Below are positions 57,479 to 64,000 of a stretch of DNA of 64,000 bases, piece after piece. The stretch lies in assembly GCA_001942415.1 (NCBI GenBank), contig MKJX01000206.1, positions 84,542 to 148,541 of the forward strand, written 5' to 3'. This DNA comes from Pseudonocardia sp. CNS-139. Its GTDB lineage: Bacteria; Actinomycetota; Actinomycetes; Mycobacteriales; Pseudonocardiaceae. Below the pieces are notes generated by a model that had not been told where the DNA came from, made no database searches, and saw only the letters and a list, made by a program, of their open reading frames with translations. Made by a program: the position numbers and the translations under genes. Within the stretch, counting starts at the first letter, position 1. Each line of letters begins with the position of its first letter.

Positions 57479-57921
57479 ATGCTGATGCGCACCGACCCGT
57501 TCCGTGAGCTGGACCGGCTGACCCACCAGGTGTTCGGCACCAACGCCCCGGGCACCTGGTCCCGGCCCACCGCGATGCCGATGGACGCCTACCGGGCCGG
57601 GGACGAGTTCGTGGTCGCGTTCGACCTGCCCGGTGTGTCTCCGGACGCGATCGAACTCGACGTCGAACGCAACGTGCTGACCGTCAAGGCCGAGCGGCGG
57701 CCGGTCGCGACCGGCGAGCACGTGGAGATGCAGGTGGCCGACGGCCGCTGGGAGTGTTCTCCCGGCAGCTGTTCCTCGGCGACACCCTCGACGTCGACCA
57801 CATCGACGCCAGCTACGACGCCGGGGTGCTGACCCTGCGGATCCCGATCGCGGAGAAGGCCAAGCCCCGCAGGATCGCCATCTCCGACACCGCCGGCGAG
57901 CCCAAGCAGATCAACGCCTGA
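57479..57921 (+). CDS. Hsp20/alpha-crystallin small heat-shock protein (frameshifted)
   Basis: ATP-independent holdase chaperone of about 146 aa. Starts MLMRTDPFRELDRLTHQVFG; the alpha-crystallin domain begins MPMDAYRAGDEFVVAFDLPGVSPDAIELDVERNVLTVKAERRP. A shift near 57750 moves the rest: FSRQLFLGDTLDVDHIDASYDAGVLTLRIPIAEKAKPRRI, which contains the usual GVLTLRIP motif. RBS GGGAG before ATG 57479. A clear promoter lies upstream. Co-located with a small acidic protein and a MerR regulator, a common actinobacterial stress unit. Confidence 0.9.
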
Positions 57922-57973
57922 ACATCAACCCCGACCCCCGGCGGACGGTGATCGACCGGGGAGGGCAGTGGCC

Positions 57974-58342
57974 ATGACCGACTACCCCACAGTTCAGCCC
58001 ACCGCGACCGTGCGCCTCAGCGCAGACGAGCGGGCGAACGCCGCAGAAACCACCGCGGCGTTCGTCGACCTGATCTGCGCAGACCACGAGCTGCTCCGGG
58101 CCGAGTTCGACGCGATCATCGCCGCGAACCTCCCCGACACCGCCGGTGACGAGCAACGGCTCGCACCAGCCCGCAGGGTCACGGCCGCGACCGCACCGCT
58201 ACCGCCACACCGTGGTCGCGCTCTGGCCGCTGCCCACCCAAGGCGGGACGGCCGCGACCGGCCGCAGAACCTCCGCGCCCGCCAACGCAGCCCGCCTGTC
58301 CGGGCGCACCACCAGCCGAGAGTGTCGATCCGAGACAAGTGA
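57974..58342 (+). CDS. Hypothetical protein downstream of hsp20
   Basis: About 122 aa from ATG 57974. The first 65 residues are acidic and protein-like (TVRLSADERANAAETTAAFVDLICADHELLRAEFDAIIAANLPDTAGDEQR); the rest is a Pro/Arg/His-rich tail (APLPPHRGRALAAAHPRRDGRD). I do not recognise a family. The gene follows hsp20 by 52 bp with a GGGGAGGG site, so both are probably co-transcribed. A frameshift near 58160 is possible, since another frame stays open to 58592. Confidence 0.6.
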   Translation: MTDYPTVQPTATVRLSADERANAAETTAAFVDLICADHELLRAEFDAIIAANLPDTAGDEQRLAPARRVTAATAPLPPHRGRALAAAHPRRDGRDRPQNLRARQRSPPVRAHHQPRVSIRDK

Positions 58343-58550
58343 GAGGAGGTGGTCGGTCTCTCGACACGAGGCTGGACAGCGAGCCCGCTCAGTCGGCTCG
58401 ACCAGCAGGCGATGGGCCCCGCCCGGCTCTGCGCCGGAGCGGGGCCATCGCGCAGATGCCGAACCACCGACGACCGGCCGACCCCGGCGACTTGCGCCGA
58501 CTGAAGGGCGCGTCCACGAACAGGAGACCCAAAGGTCCTCCGCTCACGGC

Positions 58551-58581
58551 TTGACAGGACCTACAGTGCAGACTCTACTAT
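58551..58581 (+). promoter_or_regulatory. Promoter candidate TTGACA-N19-TACTAT
   Basis: TTGACA (58551-58556) and TACTAT (58576-58581) with a 19-bp spacer form a strong sigma-70-type promoter by eye. It is 210 bp upstream of the MerR start, and a strong hairpin lies between them, so its product may be a small RNA or a long leader. Confidence 0.5.
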
Positions 58582-58587
58582 TCATCC

Positions 58588-58729
58588 AGTAGGAAGCGAG
58601 CTTGAACGCCACAGGGACGGCGACCGGTCGAGACAGGCGGGAGGGTGATCATCAGGACAACCCCCGAACATCTGGATCTTCCGTAATCACCTTGTCAATG
58701 CGGGGCCCGGCTCAACGGCCGGGCCCCGC
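58588..58729 (+). ncRNA. Candidate small RNA or MerR-gene leader
   Basis: The segment between the promoter at 58551 and the hairpin at 58700-58729 has no convincing reading frame but is rich in potential structure. GGTGAT (58644-58649) can pair with ATCACC (58686-58691), enclosing a C-rich loop (ACCCCCG) and an inner CAG/CTG pair. A terminator-like stem follows 8 nt later. A transcript of about 140 nt is predicted. It could instead be an attenuator in the leader of the MerR gene. Confidence 0.4.
58700..58729 (+). terminator. Strong 12-bp GC hairpin
   Basis: Perfect arms GCGGGGCCCGGC (58700-58711) and GCCGGGCCCCGC (58718-58729) around loop TCAACG, followed by TTCGC. It has the form of an actinobacterial intrinsic terminator and lies 61 bp before the MerR start. 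Confidence 0.7.
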
Positions 58730-58790
58730 TTCGCGCCACCCCCGGCCGGCACCGCTGCCCGGTAGGTCAGGAAGGGAAACGAGGCGCCTG

Positions 58791-59162
58791 ATGGGTGTGA
58801 GCCGACTCGACGACGAGGACTACCCCGCCGTCACCATGGGCCAGGCCGCGGAGCTGCTACAGGTACAGCCCGCATTCCTGCGCAGCCTCGACGCGGCGGG
58901 CGTCCTCCAACCGCACCGCTCCAGCGGCGGACATCGCCGCTACTCGCGCCGCCAACTCGAACTCGCCGCCCGGATGCGCGCGCTGTTCGACGAAGGAATG
59001 ACCCTCGACGCCGCCGCACGGATCGTGGGCCTGCAAGACGAACTCGACACCGCACACGCCCGCATCGACGAGCTCGAAGCCGCCCGCGAAAACGCTGGGG
59101 CAGATCCGCAGCAGCCGACGGCCAGGAACAAGACCCAAGGCCCACGCCGCAGATCGGAGTGA
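58791..59162 (+). CDS. MerR-family regulator, HspR-like
   Basis: Intact 123 aa from ATG 58791, preceded by an AGGAAGGGAA site. The helix-turn-helix reads YPAVTMGQAAELLQVQPAFLRSLDAAGVLQPHRSSGGHRRYSRRQLELAARMRALFDEGMTLDAAARIVGLQ; HRRYS and the helix LELAARMRAL are typical of MerR. A coiled-coil-like tail (ELDTAHARIDELEAARE) follows, with no Cys-rich metal loop. The pattern resembles HspR-like regulators encoded with hsp20 genes. A longer form from GTG 58602 is open but its extra residues run through the hairpin. Confidence 0.85.
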   Translation: MGVSRLDDEDYPAVTMGQAAELLQVQPAFLRSLDAAGVLQPHRSSGGHRRYSRRQLELAARMRALFDEGMTLDAAARIVGLQDELDTAHARIDELEAARENAGADPQQPTARNKTQGPRRRSE

Positions 59163-59964
59163 AGAGCGAGTCTTGGCTCGGCGACGACCCGCCGCGATAT
59201 CCAACCCAGCTGAGCGAGTGCACAGGACGGCAGGCGAAACCCGAGGCTGGCAGGTTCGCGTCGTTGCCGGACGGGCTGGACCCGCCGCCCGCCCGCCAGT
59301 TGGCCACCGCGGCATCCCGACTCGCGCCCGACCGCGCCCCCGCCGGCGCCGAGTGCGGTCAAACTCACCGACATTGATCCTGCCGGCGCACCCGCCGATG
59401 CGGTCGGAACTCACGAACGTCCGCGGTCACACGACACGGACAAAGCCAGCGCGGCGACGGCGGAGTCAAGCTGGCTCTCAGACTGCGTACCGCGCGAATT
59501 AAGCATGCCGCGCGAGAGGCCTGCGTCCGCTCGAGCAGCGCTGCGGCAGTGCTAGTGCCCCGTCGGGAAAGGTTCGCCACGGAACTCGACGGCCCCAGCC
59601 GCCCGCCGGCCACGTTGCCGACCGGGTCGAGTACGCCCGGTACGAGGCCCGGTCGGCGCCTTGCCGGCGGACGCCTGGATCCGCCGATTTCCGCACCAAC
59701 CTTCCCGACGGGGCACTAGGCCAGGCTGGCCTGCGGTCACGCCGGTGACCGGCTGGTCTGCCGCGCTGGCGCCTGAATCCATCGCCGGCCGATGTCCGGA
59801 GCGCGATTATCACCGCCATCACATCGATCGGCGTCGGGTCAGCGCGGCGCGCGGCCGCGGCCGCGCCGAATGCGCTGCTCCTGACACGCGAGGTGAGGGC
59901 TCGCCCGAGCGGTTCGGAGCCGTGACCTGCATACCACCGTCGTCGGTCGTGGCCGCGGAGTGCA
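59163..59964. other. 800-bp region without convincing genes
   Basis: All frames here are short, Arg/Pro-rich and without RBS or known domains. The region contains the 168-bp inverted-repeat element (59552-59719). The codon-position GC pattern is weaker than in neighbours. It probably holds remnants of insertion events between the stress genes and the catabolic operon. Confidence 0.5.
59552..59719. mobile_element. 168-bp inverted-repeat element (MITE-like)
   Basis: Terminal inverted repeats of 22-23 bp: CTAGTGCCCCGTCGGGAAAG at the left end (59552-59574, continuing GTT), and its complement at 59698-59719, differing by one A in the AAA run. CTAG stands at each outer end. The interior of about 120 bp is GC-rich and has no reading frame. 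The size and ends fit a miniature element mobilised by a transposase encoded elsewhere, or the two ends of a deleted IS. Confidence 0.65.
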
Positions 59965-61108
59965 TCAGAGGCCGAGGTCGCGGCCGATGATCTCTTTCAT
60001 GATCTCGTTGGATCCTGCCCAGATCTTTGTGACGCGGGCGTCCATCCAGGCGCGTGCGACGCGATACTCGGTCATGTAGCCGTAGCCGCCGAAGAGTTGT
60101 ACGCAGGCGTCGGTGACCTCGTTCTGGATCTGGGCGGTCCACCATTTCGCCTTGGCCGCTCGCGCCGCGCTGAGCCGGCCGTGGGCGTGCTCGTCGACGC
60201 ACTGGTCGACGAACGCCTGCGTGACATCGATCTTGGTGGCGAGCTCGGCGAGCAGGAACTTGTTGTGCTGGAAGCTCCCGATCGGTGAGCCGAAAGCGCG
60301 ACGCTCGCGGCAGTAGGCGATCGTCTCGTCGAGAAGCGGTTTCACGTGGGCGAGGTTCGAGACGGCGGCGCCGATGCGTTCCTGTGGCAGGCGTTCCATC
60401 ATGTGGGCGAAGCCGCGGCCCTCCTCGCCGAGGAGGTCGGACTCGTCGAGCGGGAGGTCGTCGAAGAAGAGTTCCGCGGTGTCGGACTCGGGTTGTCCGA
60501 CCTTGTCGAGCTTCCGGCCTCGGCGGAAGCCCGGTCGGGTGGCCTCGACGAGGAACAGGCTGATCCCGCGAGAGCCTTCGCCCGGGCCCGTCCGCGCGGC
60601 GACGACGACCAGGTCTGCTCCGGCGCCGTTGGTGATGAACGTCTTCGCGCCGTTCAGCAGCCATCCGTCGCCTCGGCGGGTGGCCCGGGTCCGGAGCGCG
60701 GCGAGATCAGACCCGCCGGAGGGTTCGGTCATGCCGATGGCGGTGACCACCTCACCGGAGCAGAACCCGGGGAGCCATCGCAGCTTCTGCTCCTCGGTCC
60801 CGAGTTCGACGAGGTAGGGGGCGACGACGGTCGAAGTGGATCGCGAAGCTGGAGGCGGTGGCCGCGCTGAGGGCGGCGAGTTCCTCGGTGAGCACCGCGG
60901 CGAAGCGGTAGTCACCTGCGTCGCTGCCGCCGAACTGCTCGGGCACCCCGAGACCGAGGAACCCCTGCTTGCCTGCTTCGAGCCAGAGTGCCCGGTCGAT
61001 GCGGCGGTTCTCGATCGTCACGGCATGGGCGGGTCGGAGGTGGCGGTCGACGAAGGTTCGTGCCGAGTCCCGAAATGCCTCGTGGTCGGCGTCGTAGAGG
61101 GTGCGCAC
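59965..61108 (-). CDS. Acyl-CoA dehydrogenase (frameshifted)
   Basis: FAD-dependent alpha,beta-dehydrogenation of an acyl-CoA. N-terminus MRTLYDADHEAFRDSARTFVDRHLRPAH, GFLGLGVPEQFGGSDAGDYRFAAVLTEELAALSAATASSFAIH; the frame changes near 60830. Then EQKLRWLPGFCSGEVVTAIGMTEPSGGSDLAALRT, AYCRERRAFGSPIGSFQHNKFLLAELATKID, VQLFGGYGYMTEYRVARAWMDARVTKIWAGSNEIMKEIIGRDLGL. The Glu of AGSNEIMKE is not the Glu of the common YEGT motif, so the base may sit elsewhere. About 380 aa. Last gene of the operon, 16 bp after the SDR. Confidence 0.9.
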
Positions 61109-61124
61109 GGGTTCTCCCGGTGGG

Positions 61125-61903
61125 TCAGAAGGCGACTTCGCCCTGGCCGCCGCTCATGACGAGGTCGTGGCCGGTCAGGAAGGCGGCCTCGTCCGAGGCG
61201 AGGAAGAGCACGCCGAAGGCGATCTCGCGTGGCTGTGCCGCCCGCCCGAAGTAGCGGTTGGACTCCTCGCGAAGTCGCCACGCGGCGGCGGCCTCTTCGG
61301 GGGTGGAGCCGCGACCGCGCCGGGCGATGGGGGTGTCGACGAGCCCGGGAGATACGCAGTTCACCCGGATGTCGGGGGCGTAGTCGCGGGCCATCTGCCT
61401 GGTGAGCGCCCGGATCCCGCCCTTCGACGCGTGATAGGCCGCCAGCCGCGGCGACCCGACGGTGGCGTGGTTGGAGCAGGTGTGGACGATGGCGCCGCTG
61501 CGTTGCTCGAGCATCACCGGCAGTGCTGCGCGGCTGACCAGGAAGGTGCCCCGGAGATTGACGTCGAGGCAGCGGTCCCAGTCGTGCTCGGACAGCTCGT
61601 GGACCGCGCCGGCGACTCCGATGCCGGCGTTGTTGTGCAGCACGTCCAGCCGGCCGTGATGTGTGGTCGTGTGGGCGACCAGGGTGGCGCCGGAGGCCGG
61701 GTCGGCGATGTCGACCATGACCGCGGTCGCGGTGCCGCCGGCGTCGGTGATCCGGTGGGTGGTGGCCGCGGCGGCCTCCTCGTCGAGGTCGGCGCACACC
61801 ACCGCCGCGCCCTTCTCCGCGAAGAGCTCGGCGGTGGCGGCACCGATGCCGCTGCCGGCGCGGTCACGACGCAGACCTTTCCGGCCATCCGGGCGTCGGT
61901 CAT
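61125..61903 (-). CDS. Short-chain dehydrogenase/reductase (frameshifted)
   Basis: NAD(P)-dependent SDR, about 258 aa. Starts MTDARMAGKVCVVT; a missing G near 61860 restores the TGAGSGIGAAT cofactor loop. Then VVCADLDEEAAAATTHRIT, LDVLHNNAGIGVAGAVHEL (NNAG), VNLRGTFLVSRAALPVM, and active-site AAYHASKGGIRALTRQMA (YxxxK). End GEVAF. It overlaps the upstream SDR by 4 bp. Probably oxidises a hydroxyl of the same substrate or a hydroxyacyl-CoA. Confidence 0.9.
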
Positions 61904-62739
61904 GCGACGTTGTTCGCGTTGAAGCCGGCCGCGACGTCGATCACCGAGCCGGTGATGTAGCGGGACTCCTCGGCTGCCAGGAACAGCACCGCATGCGTGA
62001 TGTCCGTGGGTTCGATCCAGGTGATCGGCTGCGGGTTCATCTGCCGGAGGCGTTCCTCCATGTCGGCGACGGTCGGTGCGTCGAGCTCGGGGACGAAGGT
62101 CCGATAGACCTCGTCGTGGCGCATCATCGGGGTGTCGACGCCGCCCGGTGTGATCGCGTTGCAGGTGATGCCGAGGTGCGGGGCGGTTTCCAGAGCCACC
62201 GTCTTCACCAGGCCGATGAGCCCCCACTTGGCGGCGCAGTAGTGGGCGAGGTTCGGCACGCCGCGCCTGCCGGCCTGCGACGATGTGACGACGATGCGGC
62301 CGTAGCGCCGTTCGATCATGTGCGGGAGGACGGCCCGCACGGTGTTCGCGGCGCCGGTGAGATTGACGTCGATCATGTCCTGCCACGCCTGGTCGGGCAT
62401 GTCCGCCAGCTGGTGGTAGGTGACGATGCCGGCGTTGACCACCGCGATGTCCAGCCTGCCGAACTCGCCGATCGCGGTATCGGCGGCGGCACGCATCCGA
62501 TCGGCGTGGCGGACGTCGGCGGCCACGACGACGGCCCGTCGGTCCTCCTTCTCGACGAGGGCCGCCGTCTCGGCCAGTTCGTCCTCGGTGCCGAGCGGGT
62601 AGGGGACGGAGCCGACGGGCCCAGGTGCGTCCACGAGGACGAGGTCCGCGCCCTCGCGGGCGAGCTGCACCGCGTGCGAGCGGCCCTGGCCGCGCGCCGC
62701 GCCGGTGACGAGGGCGACGCGGCCGTCGAACTTGCCCAT
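61900..62739 (-). CDS. SDR oxidoreductase, mycofactocin-coupled type
   Basis: Intact 279 aa. Cofactor loop VTGAARGQGRSHAVQLA, then the insertion LVDAPGPVGSVPYPLGTEDELAETAALVEKEDRRAVVVAADVRHADRM; the extra VPYPL...LAET stretch is characteristic of the mycofactocin-dependent SDR group, which holds its nicotinamide tightly. NAG motif VVNAGI, active site AHYCAAKWGLIGLVK (YxxxK) and PGGVDTPMM follow. Members oxidise alcohols of terpenoid or other catabolic substrates. The mycofactocin genes are not in this window. Confidence 0.88.
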   Translation of the reverse strand: MGKFDGRVALVTGAARGQGRSHAVQLAREGADLVLVDAPGPVGSVPYPLGTEDELAETAALVEKEDRRAVVVAADVRHADRMRAAADTAIGEFGRLDIAVVNAGIVTYHQLADMPDQAWQDMIDVNLTGAANTVRAVLPHMIERRYGRIVVTSSQAGRRGVPNLAHYCAAKWGLIGLVKTVALETAPHLGITCNAITPGGVDTPMMRHDEVYRTFVPELDAPTVADMEERLRQMNPQPITWIEPTDITHAVLFLAAEESRYITGSVIDVAAGFNANNVA

Positions 62740-62769
62740 GATGGTGCTCCTTGATCGGAGGGTGGAAGG

Positions 62770-63743
62770 TCAACCCGGGACGACGGTCTGGACGATGCGA
62801 CCGAACAGGGAGCGGCCGTCGCCGTCGATCGCGTCGACGATCACGGTGTCCCCGACCTGCAGGAACGGGGTGGTCGGGGCCCCGTCCCGGACGATCTCGA
62901 CGGCCCGTCGCTCGGCGATGCAGGCGTGGCCGACGGTGGGATCGACGTTGGACACGGTGCCGGTGCCGACGATGGAGCCCGCTCCGAGCGATCGGGTCGT
63001 GGTCAGGTGCGCGATGATCGTCGGGAAGTCGAAGGCGACATCGCGGTCCGCCCATGGGGCGCCGAGGGACGTGCCGTTGACCGTGCACGGCGTGCGGGCG
63101 TGGAGGCGGGCGCTCTTCCACAGGTCGCGAGGGTGTCGGGAGTGGCGAGGTAGGGCGCGAAGGCGCGGCCCGGTTTGGACAGGTAGGTGCCGGTGCCCCG
63201 GCGTCGTTCGGCGACGAGGAGCTGCCGGAACGTGAGGTCGTTGGTCAGGCCCACGAGCCGGATCGCGCGGTCCGCCTCGTGCTCGTCGGTGCCGCGGGGG
63301 ACCGGACCGGTGAGGACGACGATCGTCGCCTCGAGATCGAGCTCCCATTCCGGGTCGGGCAAGGGGATCTCGCCGAGCGGGGGGAGGTGCTCGTCCCCGC
63401 CCGTCTGGTAGACGATCGGGCGGTGCACGTGGTCGGTGGGCAGCGCCTCGCCTCGGCTCGCCCGGATCCGCTCCATGTGCTGCAGGTAGCAGCTGCCCTC
63501 GGCCCAGTGGTAGGTCCTGGGCAGGGGCGAGGCGAAGGTCGCCGAGTCGGTAAGGGAGCCGACGGCCGGGTCGTCGAGGGCGGCGAAGGTCGCCGCGAGG
63601 TCCCCGGCGGCGGCGCCCCAGGAGTCCATGGCCTCCCGCATCGTGCGCGGACCGTGGGTCGGGAGGGCGAAGCGGCGCCGGTCGCGGCTGATCACGACAA
63701 GGGTCCCGTCCGGCCCTCCCGCACGCAGCGAGCCGAGGATCAC
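62770..63743 (-). CDS. Fumarylacetoacetate hydrolase-family protein (frameshifted)
   Basis: FAH-superfamily enzyme, about 323 aa, hydrolysing or decarboxylating a diketo or acylpyruvate intermediate. GTG 63743. It contains LVGLTNDLTFRQLLVAERRRGTGTYLSKPGRAFAPYL, PPLGEIPLPDPEWELDLEATIVV (metal ligands Glu/Asp expected), then after a shift near 63120 DVAFDFPTIIAHLTTTRSLGAGSIVGTGTVSN and VGDTVIVDAIDGDGRSLFGRIVQTV. It overlaps the cupin stop by 4 bp. Fits a ring-cleavage pathway with the other operon genes. Confidence 0.88.
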
Positions 63744-64000
63744 CGGGGCTCCGTGGTGTAGTCGGCGGGGACGCAGAACTCGAGCGTGATGTAGTCCGGC
63801 GACGCCGCGGTCGCGTCGTGCACTCCGCCCCGCTGCACGGTCATGAAGTCACCCGCGACGACCCGACGGTCCGGCTGTCCCTCGGCAGTGATGTCGATCC
63901 AACCGCGAAGCGGCAGGAAGAACTGGGCCATGGAGTGGGCGTGGCTCCCGGTGCCCCCGCCGTCCGGTTCCTCCTTCTCCGGGTCGAGCTTGATGACGTG
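63740..64000 (-). CDS. Cupin-domain protein, 5' end outside window
   Basis: Continues past the window edge on the minus strand: HVIKLDPEKEEPDGGGTGSHAHSMAQFFLPLRGWIDI, then TAEGQPDRRVVAGDFMTVQRGGVHDATAASPDYITLEFCVPADYTTEPR. The HAHS pair and GDFMTVQRGGVHDA are the two cupin motifs with metal-binding His. It may be a ring-cleavage dioxygenase subunit or a non-catalytic cupin. It is cotranscribed with the FAH-family gene (GTGA overlap). Confidence 0.8.
   Translation of the reverse strand, partial: HVIKLDPEKEEPDGGGTGSHAHSMAQFFLPLRGWIDITAEGQPDRRVVAGDFMTVQRGGVHDATAASPDYITLEFCVPADYTTEPR

Noticed and set aside
58602..58790. N-terminal extension of the MerR protein from GTG 58602
   Set aside because: It would run through the GC hairpin and adds low-complexity residues; ATG 58791 has the better RBS and domain fit.

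Overview
The window looks like a chromosomal segment of a high-GC actinobacterium, probably Pseudonocardia or a close relative. The grounds are very high GC in third codon positions, frequent GTG starts with 4-bp ATGA/GTGA overlaps, DtxR/IdeR-type iron boxes, a mycofactocin-type SDR, and DUF6221 and DUF4331 proteins. The genus is an inference. About half of the genes carry apparent single-base frameshifts, including tsaD, which is normally essential. Many are repaired by adding or removing one G or C, so I read most as sequence or assembly errors. I give one span per gene and state where the frame changes.

Layout. 1-4 kb: a NarL-type histidine kinase facing its LuxR-type regulator, an HSL-type esterase and a DUF4331 protein. 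3.8-12 kb (minus): a carboxylic-acid operon with a DUF485 protein, acetate-type sodium symporter, citryl-CoA-lyase-like protein, two acyl-CoA ligases, two enoyl-CoA hydratases and an IclR regulator, behind a dyad at 12077. 12.5-21.5 kb (plus): two tandem flavin monooxygenases (NtaA/SnaA/DszA type), a complete peptide-type ABC importer and a GntR/UTRA regulator. 21.6-24.1 kb: hydrolase, membrane protein and methyltransferase.

24.2-26.3 kb: an iron box directly before a GriI/GriH-like pair, predicted to make 3-amino-4-hydroxybenzoate. 26.3-29 kb (minus): tsaD and def, then a three-gene set resembling a RiPP locus: the C-terminal remnant of an MNIO (DUF692) enzyme, a 72-residue peptide with a Cys-rich tail, and a possible partner protein. 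29.5-43 kb: a long catabolic operon with XRE-cupin regulator, two PhyH dioxygenases, a flavin monooxygenase, a nitrate/sulfonate-type ABC importer with a two-domain permease, a Rieske dioxygenase alpha/beta pair, a SnoaL-like protein and a GH38 glycosidase, followed by a TetR gene.

44-51.2 kb: an iron-acquisition block with an IrtAB/YbtPQ-type ABC pair, a siderophore-binding lipoprotein, a hydrolase with an upstream iron box and an EntS-like exporter. An iron box at 51369 lies between the exporter and a second Rieske operon (51.4-56 kb) with its own sulfonate-type ABC importer. 56-57.3 kb: a LysR gene cut off at its 5' end against a decayed IS21-type istB. 57.4-59.2 kb: an hsp20 gene with a clear promoter, a possible small RNA and a MerR regulator. 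59.5 kb: a 168-bp inverted-repeat element. 60-64 kb (minus): a ring- or terpenoid-type catabolic operon (cupin, FAH-family hydrolase, two SDRs, acyl-CoA dehydrogenase).

Together the genes describe a soil-type catabolic specialist with iron-responsive chemistry. The points most worth checking are the MNIO/peptide locus, the iron-box GriI/GriH pair, the iron-box Rieske operon and the glycosidase-oxygenase operon.
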